Assembly: GCF_002846395.1 (NCBI RefSeq)
Contig: NZ_PJMU01000005.1
Coordinates: 1 to 64,000, forward strand
DNA from: Pontibacter ramchanderi
Lineage (GTDB): Bacteria; Bacteroidota; Bacteroidia; Cytophagales; Hymenobacteraceae
Length of the DNA stretch: 64,000 nucleotides
Reading direction: 5' to 3'
A model generated the notes under the pieces. The model had not been told where the DNA came from. It saw nothing but the letters and a program-made list of their open reading frames with translations, and did no database searches. Made by a program: the position numbers and the translations under genes. Within the stretch, counting starts at the first letter, position 1; each line of letters begins with the position of its first letter. Positions 7,887 through 15,930 of the stretch are shown here, piece after piece.

Positions 7887-8810
7887 CTAAGATAATACCG
7901 TATCGAAAGCCACCAGGTTTACGAACTGCTGCACACGCTGGTCTATCTCCTGCTGGCCCAGGTTCTTCAATCTTTCAGTACCAAACTTCTCTACGCAGAA
8001 AGAAGCCATAGCCGAACCGTGAATAATGGCACGTTTCATACCATCAAAGCTGATATCGCCGGTTTTGGCGATGTAGCCGATAAAGCCGCCTGCGAAAGTA
8101 TCGCCGGCTCCGGTTGGGTCAAATACTTCTTCCAGTGGAAGGGCCGGAGCAAAGAATACCTTGTCCTCGTGGAACAACAGGGCGCCGTGCTCGCCTTTCT
8201 TGATGATCAGGAATTTCGGACCCATCGCCATGATCTTGCGGGCAGCTTTCACCAGCGAGTACTCGCCGCTCAGTTGACGCGCCTCTTCGTCGTTGATCGA
8301 CAGCACGTCTACCATCCCAATCGTTTTCTGCAGTTCGTCCATGGCAATGTCCATCCAGAAGTTCATCGTGTCCATCACGATCAGCTTCGGGCGGTTGTTC
8401 AGGCGCTCGAGCACCGTGCGCTGCACCTGTGGCGCCAGGTTACCCAGCATCAGGTACTCACAGTTCTGGTAGCTTTCCGGGATGATCGGATCGAAATCGC
8501 CCAGCACGTTCAGCTCGGTTACAAGCGTCTCGCGGCTGTTCATGTCGTTGAAGTAGCGGCCAGACCAGAAGAAAGACTTCTCGTTCTCCTTTACCTGCAC
8601 GCCCTCGGTGCTGATGTTGCGCTGGTGCATCAGGTTGATGTGGTCCTGATCGAAATCGCCACCCACTACCGATACCACATTCACGGGCTTCACGAAGTAA
8701 GAAGCCGACAGCGAAATATAAGTGGCGGCACCGCCTACGATCTTATCTGTTTTTCCGAAGGGCGTCTCGAGTGCGTCAAACGCCATTGAACCTACTACTA
8801 CTAAGCTCAT
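7887..8810 (-). CDS. PfkB family carbohydrate kinase
   Basis: A 307-residue ribokinase-like kinase that transfers phosphate from ATP to a sugar or nucleoside. The N-terminal glycine motif is GGAATYISLSAS (residues 27-38), and the C-terminal signature DPTGAGDTFAGGF carries the catalytic Asp and the anion hole. The middle NFWMDIAMDELQ region and overall length fit the adenosine kinase-like branch common in Bacteroidota, but the substrate is not certain. It is a lone gene with an AT-rich repeat-bearing leader and its own terminator. Confidence 0.88.
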   Translation of the reverse strand: MSLVVVGSMAFDALETPFGKTDKIVGGAATYISLSASYFVKPVNVVSVVGGDFDQDHINLMHQRNISTEGVQVKENEKSFFWSGRYFNDMNSRETLVTELNVLGDFDPIIPESYQNCEYLMLGNLAPQVQRTVLERLNNRPKLIVMDTMNFWMDIAMDELQKTIGMVDVLSINDEEARQLSGEYSLVKAARKIMAMGPKFLIIKKGEHGALLFHEDKVFFAPALPLEEVFDPTGAGDTFAGGFIGYIAKTGDISFDGMKRAIIHGSAMASFCVEKFGTERLKNLGQQEIDQRVQQFVNLVAFDTVLS

Positions 8811-8816
8811 ATCTTT

Positions 8817-8849
8817 TTAATTGTTGATTGTTAACTTAATTGTTGATTG
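8817..8849. repeat. 14-bp direct repeat in the PfkB leader
   Basis: TTAATTGTTGATTG occurs at 8817-8830 and again at 8836-8849, spaced 19 nt start to start, just upstream of the PfkB start codon. A distant inverted repeat ATTGCTAAAT (8846-8855) / ATTTAGCAAT (about 8919-8928) flanks the same AT-rich leader. Confidence 0.6.
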
Positions 8850-8940
8850 CTAAATTGTTTAAGCGTTAAAGTGTTGTTACACGAATGTGTTTATTACCAA
8901 CAACCTAACAGCTAAACCATTTAGCAATGCAATATAAATG

Positions 8941-8973
8941 AAAAAAGCCCTTGAAGGTTTGCTTCAAGGGCTT
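8941..8973 (-). terminator. terminator after tRNA-His
   Basis: A perfect 12-bp stem AAGCCCTTGAAG/CTTCAAGGGCTT with a 5-nt loop is followed on the minus strand by a T run. It begins 2 nt beyond the tRNA 3' end. Confidence 0.9.
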
Positions 8974-8975
8974 CG

Positions 8976-9050
8976 GGTGGAAGATGGGTCTCGAACCCAC
9001 GACCCCCAGAATCACAATCTGGTGCTCTAACCAACTGAGCTACAACCACC
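8976..9050 (-). tRNA. tRNA-His (GTG anticodon)
   Basis: The minus strand gives a standard cloverleaf: D arm GCTCAGTTGGTTAGAGC, anticodon loop TTGTGAT with anticodon GTG, and a TTCGAGA T loop. The extra G at position -1, needed by histidyl-tRNA synthetase, pairs with C73. The 3' CCA is not encoded. The acceptor stem is unusual: the 5' strand GTGGTTG faces CTTCCAC, so positions 5-68 and 6-67 are U-U rather than Watson-Crick pairs. Confidence 0.95.
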
Positions 9051-9182
9051 GTGTCTCGTTTGAGAATGCAAATATACGTGCCGTTTTCTTATTTACAATA
9101 CGCAGAACGCATTTTTTTAGATAAAAATCGTATCTCGCTGTGTGTTTTACACTTACAATTTCACCCGCTTCAGGTATAGCGC

Positions 9183-9551
9183 CTACCTCCCCAGCTTTGT
9201 GCCACACCACGGGCAGTAGTTGATTACGACCATGGTAGCGCTGCCATTGTGCACCGGTATACCAAACAGCCCTTCGTCCCACCGGTTAATCACCACTTCC
9301 GGATCGTCATACCTGATTTCGCCGTCTTCATCCAGGCTCTCGTATACCTTATCCGCCATCATCAGGCAGCAGTAGCTTTTGTAGTCAAAGCCTCGGCTTT
9401 TTAGCTTATCAGTAATGGCCCAGTTGTAGCAGGCTTCGTTTTCGTGTATGGCTTCTTCGTAGGCTTCATACTCCTCCGATTGCAGCACCTCCTCCGACAG
9501 CTCCTTGCCGAAAAAGCGGGCATGCAGTTCTTTGAATTTCTCTAACTCCAT
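9183..9551 (-). CDS. small zinc-ribbon-like protein (DUF6980-like)
   Basis: The protein is 122 residues and acidic in its first half. A CC pair in KSYCCLMMAD and a C-terminal YCPWCGTKL give four cysteines arranged like a split zinc ribbon, as in DUF6980-type proteins; the family name is tentative. There is no signal peptide. It lies between tRNA-His and a DinB-family gene, all on the minus strand, without visible functional links. Confidence 0.65.
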   Translation of the reverse strand: MELEKFKELHARFFGKELSEEVLQSEEYEAYEEAIHENEACYNWAITDKLKSRGFDYKSYCCLMMADKVYESLDEDGEIRYDDPEVVINRWDEGLFGIPVHNGSATMVVINYCPWCGTKLGR

Positions 9552-9610
9552 ATCTTCTGGTCTATACCTGCCGAACAGTTAACTTCTCCTACTCTCCATT
9601 TCTTAGCCAC

Positions 9611-10081
9611 CTAACGCATGATATCGGTATCAATCGGAACATAGCCCAGGTGCCTGCTTAGCGATAGGATCTGGCCTTTGTGGTGATACTCGTGTGTAAT
9701 GACGTGCGTGAACAGTTTGAGCGGGTTTGCTTTGGCATTTCTATCATTGATAGTCACCTCCAGGTTGGTGAGGTAGTTTCGGCCAAAACTCACTACAAAT
9801 TCCTCTACCAGTTTGTCTAACTCCTGAAACAGGAGCCGGGCGTCTTTGACATTCTGAACAGCTTCGTAGGGCGTAAAGATCATCTCTTTTCGCAAAGCCT
9901 GCTCGCCCAGCCAGAGCTCATAGGTATTGGCAATGTGCACCAGCAGGTTTCGGATGCTTCCTCTCCCGAACGAGCTGTTTTCCTGGCAAAAGTCCGCTGC
10001 TGCTATGGTTTCGCAATACTGCAGGAGCACCTCCCGCGATCCTCTTACCCAACCATATTGCAGCGACATAATGCTTTCCAT
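9611..10081 (-). CDS. DinB family protein
   Basis: A 156-residue four-helix-bundle protein of the DinB/YfiT fold. The metal-binding histidines are in LVHIANTYE (about residue 48) and HVITHEYHHKGQIL (about residue 128), the typical three-His arrangement. Members include thiol-S-transferases and damage-inducible proteins, so the reaction cannot be named. The start may be the ATG at 10081 or the one at 10069 (MSLQYGWVRG); both keep the domain. It follows dihydroorotase after 29 nt and could be co-transcribed with it. Confidence 0.85.
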   Translation of the reverse strand: MESIMSLQYGWVRGSREVLLQYCETIAAADFCQENSSFGRGSIRNLLVHIANTYELWLGEQALRKEMIFTPYEAVQNVKDARLLFQELDKLVEEFVVSFGRNYLTNLEVTINDRNAKANPLKLFTHVITHEYHHKGQILSLSRHLGYVPIDTDIMR

Positions 10082-10110
10082 ACCTGGCCCTTTCCGGTTA
10101 TACCTTATAC

Positions 10111-11445
10111 CTATCTGTCAAACAACAGGCGCTCCCCTTTCTTGCTCTCATCAAACTCTCCTTTGGCAAAGGCCAGGTGGCCTGACACCAGGGTATGGGT
10201 GATGGTGCTGCTGAAGGTATGGCCCTCGAAAGGCGACCAGTTGCATTTATAATAAGTATTGTCTTTAGTAACGGTATACGGTTTGTTCAAGTCCACCAGC
10301 ACGAGGTCAGCCCAGTAGCCTTCGCGGATGTAGCCGCGCTCACGCACATTGAAGAGGATAGCCGGCGCATGGGCCATTTTCTCTACTACTTTCTCTATCG
10401 TCAGCTTACCCTGCTTCACAAACTCCAGCATCATCTGCACCGAGTGCTGCACCAGCGGCACTCCGCTTGGCGCCTGCTTATACTTGCCCTGCTTCTCTTC
10501 CCAGGTATGCGGGGCATGGTCGGTGGCGATCACGTCAAGCTTGTCTTCGAGCAGCCCCTGCAACAAGCCCTCTTTGTGGCGGTGCTCTTTTATGGCCGGG
10601 TTACACTTGATCTGGGCTCCCAGGGTGCCATAGTCTTCTTTGTCAAACCACAGGTGGTGCACGCATACCTCAGCCGTAATGCGCTTCTCAGCCAGCGGAA
10701 TATCGTTTCGGAAAAGCTTCAACTCCTCTTCCGTGGAAATGTGCAGGATGTGCAGTCGGGTGTTGTGCTTCTCGGCCAGCTTCACAGCCAGGTACGACGA
10801 TTTAAAACAAGCCGCTTCGTTGCGTATTTCGGGATGGCACTTAATCGGAATATCCTCCCCGTACTTCTCTTCATAGATGGCCATGTTGTCGCGGATGGTC
10901 TGCTCGTCTTCGCAGTGCACGGCAATCGGCAGCTTGGCTTTGGAGAAGATCTGCTCCAGCGTTTCGGCATTGTCCACGAGCATGTTCCCCGTGGAAGAGC
11001 CCATGAAAATCTTGATGCCGCAAACCGTGTTGGGGTTGGTGAGCAGCACCTCGGCCAGGTTATCGTTGGTGGCGCCCATGTAAAAAGAGTAGTTTGCCAG
11101 CGAGGTTTCGGCTGCGATCTTGTACTTATCCTCCAGCAATTCCTGCGTCACGGCGTTGGGCACCGTGTTGGGCATCTCCATAAAAGAAGTGGTTCCGCCC
11201 GCCACAGCTGCTCTCGCCTCTGTTTCGATATTGGCCTTGTGCGTCAGTCCCGGCTCGCGGAAGTGTACCTGGTCATCGATGGCGCCAGGGATCAGGTGCA
11301 GGCCGGTGGCATCAATGGTCTCGTCGGCTTCGGCGGCTATACCTTGACCGATCTGGGCAATGCGGCCGTCTTTTACCAATACATCGGCAGTGGTGGTGGT
11401 GCCCTCATTTACAAGCTGTGCGTTCTTTATCAGAATAGATTTCAT
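10111..11445 (-). CDS. pyrC: dihydroorotase
   Basis: The enzyme (444 residues from ATG 11445; a longer frame to 11478 adds 11 residues) closes carbamoyl-aspartate to dihydroorotate in pyrimidine synthesis. The amidohydrolase start IDDQVHFREPGLTHK is present, with later metal ligands in AVHCEDE, LHILHIST and ATDHAPHTWEEK. The first His of the usual HxH pair reads Gln here (DQVH), a form I recall from other Bacteroidota enzymes, so it probably does not mean loss of function. Class I features set it apart from the short E. coli type. The symbol is assigned by function. Confidence 0.9.
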   Translation of the reverse strand: MKSILIKNAQLVNEGTTTTADVLVKDGRIAQIGQGIAAEADETIDATGLHLIPGAIDDQVHFREPGLTHKANIETEARAAVAGGTTSFMEMPNTVPNAVTQELLEDKYKIAAETSLANYSFYMGATNDNLAEVLLTNPNTVCGIKIFMGSSTGNMLVDNAETLEQIFSKAKLPIAVHCEDEQTIRDNMAIYEEKYGEDIPIKCHPEIRNEAACFKSSYLAVKLAEKHNTRLHILHISTEEELKLFRNDIPLAEKRITAEVCVHHLWFDKEDYGTLGAQIKCNPAIKEHRHKEGLLQGLLEDKLDVIATDHAPHTWEEKQGKYKQAPSGVPLVQHSVQMMLEFVKQGKLTIEKVVEKMAHAPAILFNVRERGYIREGYWADLVLVDLNKPYTVTKDNTYYKCNWSPFEGHTFSSTITHTLVSGHLAFAKGEFDESKKGERLLFDR

Positions 11446-11548
11446 GCTGCTAAGGTATGTGCTCAACAAAGTTAACACACATTAGCGGAGTTTTACGCAC
11501 AAATGCGCCTGTTTGCTATACCTGAAAAAGCAAAAGCTATACCTGCCC

Positions 11549-12781
11549 CTATTCAGGCTGCATCAGTTTGCCGATGAAGAGGATGGCGCCTGAGGATTTC
11601 TCGCGGATCATAAACACGAAAGGACGATCGATGCGGAAAGCTGTTGGCATGGACGTAAGCTCTACACCGACAGAGGTAACGGCTGCGGCCTCTGTACCCT
11701 CCTCGTTTACTTCCACAAAGGTTTTGTGCTTCACCTTAGAAATTGCCAGGTTGCTTTGCCCCTCCAGCATGCGGCTGAAATTCGCACTGCCCGTAAAAGC
11801 TATACCCATACCCAGTTTGGACAGCATGGCATTTAGCTCCTCTTCATACTCCAGTTTAAATTTAGGCATCTGCAGCTCCTTGGTAAGCTTATTGCCTGCT
11901 GCAAGCCACTTTGCCAGGTTTTCAGGATTCAGCTGCGGCATAATGCTTTGCACGGTGTTCTCCCCGCTCGGCATTACGATTGTCATGCTATACTGTTCGT
12001 TCCCGTAAGGCAGGTCTACCATATTCACGACGTTATCACTGTATACCAGGTATTCGCCTTTTTTCATGGACATAAAATCGTGCGTAACGCTGCTGCCGTT
12101 CTCGAGATAAAACAGACCAGGCTTTGTGAGATTTTTATCGAAAGGGTAGGTCCAGGTGCCTTTAAAATAGATCGCATTGATCAGAAACAGCACTTCGTCA
12201 CGGCCTATCTCATCCAGTATCTTGTCGATTTTGCCATTAGTGTTGTTGTTCACCCAATTGTTGATTTGCCCAATGGATGCTGGAGAAGCAAAGTCAAGCC
12301 CCTGCACAGTGGCGTTGAAATAGTCTTTATTAATTTGGATGAACGGAGCCTGCAGTCGCACCAAGTTGCTGTGCCAAAGGGAATTGGCCGATGTGAAGAT
12401 CACCTTCTTGTCTATACCCTGCAGCAAGGCGACCAGGTCTTTGTAGGATTTATTAATGTCTTCATCAGAGGCAGCCTCAAAACCAAGCGTCTGCCCAATG
12501 GCCTGCTTCGTTTCACCATCGGCACCATTGTAGGCCATGGTGAGGGCCATGCTGATGCTGAGCGGCGAGATAAAAATATTCTCTGTCTCCTCGGCTTTGC
12601 TAAGCTCCGCAAAAGAGCGGAAAGCAAAATTGTTGGAGCTGTTTACAGTCTTCTGCTCCTGCACCGTCAACGGACGGGTATTCGGTGTATTGGGTCCATC
12701 CTCTACCATCTCTTTCTGGCAACCGGAAAACAAACTCATCGCCACAAGGGCTATACCTGACAGGAACATATTCTTACGCAT
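11549..12781 (-). CDS. lipoprotein serpin (serine protease inhibitor)
   Basis: The protein is 410 residues from ATG 12781, which puts a lipoprotein signal (MRKNMFLSGIALVAMSLFSGC) at the N-terminus; the longer frame to 12853 would hide it. The serpin fold is clear: NSSNNFAFRSF, FISPLSISMAL, NAIYFKGTWTYPF and the C-terminal RPFVFMIRE. The hinge before the reactive loop, VNEEGTEAAAV, has the small residues needed for loop insertion, so it should be inhibitory. Counting from the hinge Gly as P15 puts P1-P1' at Thr-Ser (inference). It is probably anchored in the outer membrane to block foreign or own proteases. Serpins are uncommon in bacteria. Confidence 0.92.
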   Translation of the reverse strand: MRKNMFLSGIALVAMSLFSGCQKEMVEDGPNTPNTRPLTVQEQKTVNSSNNFAFRSFAELSKAEETENIFISPLSISMALTMAYNGADGETKQAIGQTLGFEAASDEDINKSYKDLVALLQGIDKKVIFTSANSLWHSNLVRLQAPFIQINKDYFNATVQGLDFASPASIGQINNWVNNNTNGKIDKILDEIGRDEVLFLINAIYFKGTWTYPFDKNLTKPGLFYLENGSSVTHDFMSMKKGEYLVYSDNVVNMVDLPYGNEQYSMTIVMPSGENTVQSIMPQLNPENLAKWLAAGNKLTKELQMPKFKLEYEEELNAMLSKLGMGIAFTGSANFSRMLEGQSNLAISKVKHKTFVEVNEEGTEAAAVTSVGVELTSMPTAFRIDRPFVFMIREKSSGAILFIGKLMQPE

Positions 12782-12905
12782 GGGGAAAATCGGGTTATGG
12801 TCTATACTTGAAAGACCCTGATGGTAGGGAAAGGGTTGCATGGGATCAATCATGATACAGCTTGTTAAACCACTTCTATCCTCTTAAAAAGTACTTTAAT
12901 TCTGA

Positions 12906-13469
12906 TTAAATTTCTTCTTGCAACTTTGCCCGTCTTCTTTTATCGAATTTATCACTAAGAGCAATTGATGAATAATCTAAACAAATTAAATTTTCACCAT
13001 CGGCTTGAAAATCTGCTCGACTTACAACTAATGTCACTTTATCACCAATCCACATTAACTTATTTTTATCAACCAATTGTGAAGGTGCCCCATAGATATC
13101 ATCCATATTTTGAATGTATTTCTTTAAGTCATTAGACTGTATATAAACACTAACGGATGAGAGCTTGTAATCTAAATAGATACCAGATATCATCACAACT
13201 TTATCCCCATCTAATGGCGAATGTGGGGGTTCAAAATAACCTGTCATTAAACCAAGCGCTTCATCAGTTTTCAAGGAGACAAAATTTTTATTTTCTCCTA
13301 AAACAGAACCTAACTTAATATCTCGGAATCCATTCTTCTCATCTAACCTTTTAATATTTACATTTTTGGCTCTTATTGCATCCTCCGAACTTACTCCGTC
13401 GCAGCCAACCGTAATCAAAACAAATACAAACAGGATTGATAGAGTAATTTGAAACTTAATTAGTCGCAT
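12906..13469 (-). CDS. AT-rich lipoprotein, unrecognised
   Basis: A 187-residue protein whose N-terminus (MRLIKFQITLSILFVFVLITVGC) is a classic lipoprotein signal, so I start at ATG 13469 rather than the long upstream frame to 13637. The mature part has no motif I know; it reads like a small beta-rich domain (FRDIKLGSVLGE, KVVMISGIYLDYKLSSVSV, KLMWIGDKVTLVV). Its DNA is clearly richer in A+T than its neighbours and lacks the CTATACCT word, which suggests later acquisition. Confidence 0.7.
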   Translation of the reverse strand: MRLIKFQITLSILFVFVLITVGCDGVSSEDAIRAKNVNIKRLDEKNGFRDIKLGSVLGENKNFVSLKTDEALGLMTGYFEPPHSPLDGDKVVMISGIYLDYKLSSVSVYIQSNDLKKYIQNMDDIYGAPSQLVDKNKLMWIGDKVTLVVSRADFQADGENLICLDYSSIALSDKFDKRRRAKLQEEI

Positions 13470-13564
13470 ATAAAGGTGATTTATTGTGTTTAAAATAACT
13501 TCTACTTTTAAGATAACAATATACACACTTTCCCCTATGTTACCCCGCTCCCGCAAATTTCCCG

Positions 13565-13572
13565 TACCTTTG
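13565..13572 (+). promoter_or_regulatory. -7 box of the DEAD-box helicase gene
   Basis: TACCTTTG matches TAnnTTTG and lies 31 nt before the helicase ATG. No clean TTG is visible 19-20 nt upstream. Confidence 0.5.
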
Positions 13573-13603
13573 TACATTAATATCAAGCACAAGCACCACA
13601 ACC

Positions 13604-14944
13604 ATGGCAGAAGAAGCGGAGAAAGAGATAAGCACATTCGAGGATTTTAAGCTGAACCGACAGCTGCTCAACGCCATTGAGGAGGCCGGCTACGAAAAGC
13701 CAACTCCGATCCAGCTCAAGGCTATCCCTATCATCATGGGCGGGCACGATGTGATGGGCATCGCCCAAACCGGAACCGGCAAGACAGCCGCCTTTTTGCT
13801 GCCGATCCTGATGAAGGTAAAATATGCGCAGGGCACCAACCCGCGTGCCATCATACTGGCCCCTACTCGCGAACTGGCCATGCAGATCGAAGAGAACATC
13901 ACACTGCTTGCCAAGTATACCGACCTGCGCCATACCGTAATCTACGGCGGACTAGGCCCCAAAACACAGATCGAGACCATCAACAAAGGCATTGACATAC
14001 TGGTAGCCACGCCCAAGCGCCTGATGGAGCTGTACCTGAAAGGCGAGTTGATTCTGAAAGAAGTAAAGACGCTGGTGCTCGACGAGGCCGACAAGATGAT
14101 GGACATGGGCTTTATGCCGCAGATCCGGCAGCTGTTGGAGGTATTGCCGCGCAAGCGCCAGAACCTGCTTTTCTCGGCTACCATGCACCCGAAGGTGGTG
14201 GAGCTGTCGGAGGAGTTTCTGGAGTTCCCGACCCGCATTGAGGTAACGCCGCAGGCCACACCGGTGGAGACTGTAAGCCAGTTGCTGTACCAGGTACCCA
14301 ACCTGCGCACCAAAATTGCCATGCTGGAGTATTTAATTCAGGACAAGGAAACGTTTAACCGGGTAATCATCTTTACGCGCAGCAAGAAGAACGCTGAGAA
14401 CGTGGCCAAGTTCCTGGACCGGCGCGAGTACGGTGAGGTACGTGCCATCCACGGCAATAAAGGGCAGAACACTCGCATCAATTCCATGGAGGCTTTCAAA
14501 GGTGGCGATGTACGCTTCCTGGTAGCAACCGATGTGGCCTCACGAGGTATAGACGTGAGCATGGTAAGCCATGTAATCAATTTTGATGTACCTTTTGTGT
14601 ACGAGGACTATGTGCACCGCATTGGCCGCACCGGTCGTGCCGAAAACGTGGGTGCTGCTATCACTTTTGCCAACCCAGCCGAGATGTACCATATCCGCAA
14701 GATCGAAAAACTGATCAGGATGCAGATACCGGAGGAGCCGATGCCGGCAGAAGTGAAAATACACGACACCACTTTTGAAGAGCAGCAGGCCATTGCCCGC
14801 GACATCGACCATCAGAAACGCAGCGAGAACCCGGATTTTAAAGGCGCTTTCCACGAGAAAAAGGCTATACCTAAGAAGCGGCCCGAAAGTAAGCGTGACC
14901 CGAAAGCCTCATTCTGGCAAAAAACCAAGAAAAAGAAAAGATAG
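13604..14944 (+). CDS. DEAD-box RNA helicase
   Basis: A 446-residue ATP-dependent RNA helicase, probably for ribosome assembly or mRNA turnover. All core motifs are in order: Q motif with PTPIQ, Walker A AQTGTGKT (about 55), PTREL, DEAD (about 158), SAT, then domain 2 with IIFTRSKK, VATDVASRGID and HRIGRTGR. A short basic tail (KKRPESKRDPKASFWQKTKKKKR) follows, as in RhlE-type proteins, where it helps RNA binding. It is a single gene with its own promoter and a strong terminator shared with the convergent operon. Confidence 0.95.
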   Translation: MAEEAEKEISTFEDFKLNRQLLNAIEEAGYEKPTPIQLKAIPIIMGGHDVMGIAQTGTGKTAAFLLPILMKVKYAQGTNPRAIILAPTRELAMQIEENITLLAKYTDLRHTVIYGGLGPKTQIETINKGIDILVATPKRLMELYLKGELILKEVKTLVLDEADKMMDMGFMPQIRQLLEVLPRKRQNLLFSATMHPKVVELSEEFLEFPTRIEVTPQATPVETVSQLLYQVPNLRTKIAMLEYLIQDKETFNRVIIFTRSKKNAENVAKFLDRREYGEVRAIHGNKGQNTRINSMEAFKGGDVRFLVATDVASRGIDVSMVSHVINFDVPFVYEDYVHRIGRTGRAENVGAAITFANPAEMYHIRKIEKLIRMQIPEEPMPAEVKIHDTTFEEQQAIARDIDHQKRSENPDFKGAFHEKKAIPKKRPESKRDPKASFWQKTKKKKR

Positions 14945-14950
14945 CGAAGG

Positions 14951-14979
14951 CACCCTGCCCGGAAAGGCAGGGTGTTTTT
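14951..14979 (+). terminator. terminator after the DEAD-box helicase gene
   Basis: A 9-bp GC-rich stem CACCCTGCC/GGCAGGGTG with a 6-nt loop is followed by TTTTTG. Confidence 0.9.
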
Positions 14980-14981
14980 GT

Positions 14982-15431
14982 TTACAGGTACTCCAGGGCT
15001 ACTTCCTGAAATCGGTATACCATACCTGTCAGAATAAAACCCCACAGTGTGCCGCTCCAAAGCATGTGCAGGATAATCTGCCGGCGGGGAACCCCGAAAA
15101 CGGCGGCTACGATGGTACCGAACACAGGTGTGAGGAAGAGTGGTGTAAAGAAAGCGACGCCTATAACCCCAAAGTTACGCCAAATACGCACCACCCGGCG
15201 GCTACGGCGGCTAAAGACAGGCCGGCTGTAATTGCGTCGGTAACGGGCATACCAGCGGGCCGCCTCTCTCCCGATAAAAGAAAACACGAGCACACTGGTC
15301 ATCATGCCAGCAACGGTCAGCAATACGGTTTCGAGGTAAGGCATGCCCAGCGACATACCTGCCAACGGCCCGCCAATGAACTTGACCATGCTGATCAGGT
15401 ATACCGACATGTATTTAAGAAGTTCCTCCAA
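14982..15431 (-). CDS. small membrane protein, unrecognised (DedA/small-exporter-like)
   Basis: The protein is about 149 residues with three or four hydrophobic stretches: MVKFIGGPLAGMSLG, VLLTVAGMMTSVLVFSFIG, VIGVAFFTPLFLTPVFGTIVAAVFG and WGFILTGMVYRF. A very basic loop (RRNYSRPVFSRRSRRVVRIWR) separates them. The TPLFLTPVFG segment recalls small multidrug-export and DedA-like membrane proteins, but I cannot name the family. The frame opens with TTG at 15431; an ATG at 15410 is the alternative. It is the last of three minus-strand genes after upp and a GNAT gene. Confidence 0.7.
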   Translation of the reverse strand: MEELLKYMSVYLISMVKFIGGPLAGMSLGMPYLETVLLTVAGMMTSVLVFSFIGREAARWYARYRRNYSRPVFSRRSRRVVRIWRNFGVIGVAFFTPLFLTPVFGTIVAAVFGVPRRQIILHMLWSGTLWGFILTGMVYRFQEVALEYL

Positions 15432-15472
15432 TCCCCTTCTGAACGCTCATGCGAGTTTAAATAGTACAGGCC

Positions 15473-15916
15473 CTAAGCGCCCAGATTCATTTTCATTTGA
15501 TACAGGTCGATCCCCTTTGCCCAAAAGTCCGGCTCCACCTGCTCCAGCTCAAATCCCAGCTTCTGGTAAAACGGGTATACCAGCTGGCTCGTCCGCACCT
15601 GCAGCCACTGCATAGTGGGCATTTCCTTTAGCTTGCTGATGCGAAACAGAGTCAGCTCCCGCCCGATGCCTTTACCTTGAAACGCAGGGTGCACCAAGTC
15701 CCAGGATAGTCGCGCCCAGGTATAGCCGTCGAAATAATTAATACCCCCTGCTCCTACTACCTGCCCCTCCTGCTCCACCACAAAGTAGTCTTCGCGACGC
15801 TCCTGCAGGTATAGCACCAGGTTGGCTTCCTCTTCAGGTGCAAAATATTGTGGCGTGTTGAGGCGAAGGATTTGCAAAAGCGCCTCCTGGTCAGTTGAGG
15901 TATAGGGCCTGATCAT
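15473..15916 (-). CDS. GNAT family N-acetyltransferase
   Basis: A 147-residue acetyltransferase starting MIRPYTSTDQEALL at ATG 15916 (TTG at 15922 is possible). The acetyl-CoA pyrophosphate loop HPAFQGKGIGREL (about residues 82-94, Q/RxxGxG/A) and the C-terminal YQKLGFE are typical GNAT motifs. The acceptor substrate is unknown. It starts 14 nt behind the upp stop and is likely co-transcribed with it. Confidence 0.88.
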   Translation of the reverse strand: MIRPYTSTDQEALLQILRLNTPQYFAPEEEANLVLYLQERREDYFVVEQEGQVVGAGGINYFDGYTWARLSWDLVHPAFQGKGIGRELTLFRISKLKEMPTMQWLQVRTSQLVYPFYQKLGFELEQVEPDFWAKGIDLYQMKMNLGA

Positions 15917-15930
15917 GAGCAAAGGGAAAA

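Noticed and set aside
10111..11445. Loss of dihydroorotase activity because HxH reads QxH
   Set aside because: I recall the same DQVH form in other Bacteroidota, and all other ligands are intact.
10195..11475. 426-residue plus-strand frame opposite dihydroorotase
   Set aside because: A shadow frame caused by codon bias; the minus strand encodes a complete dihydroorotase with all motifs.
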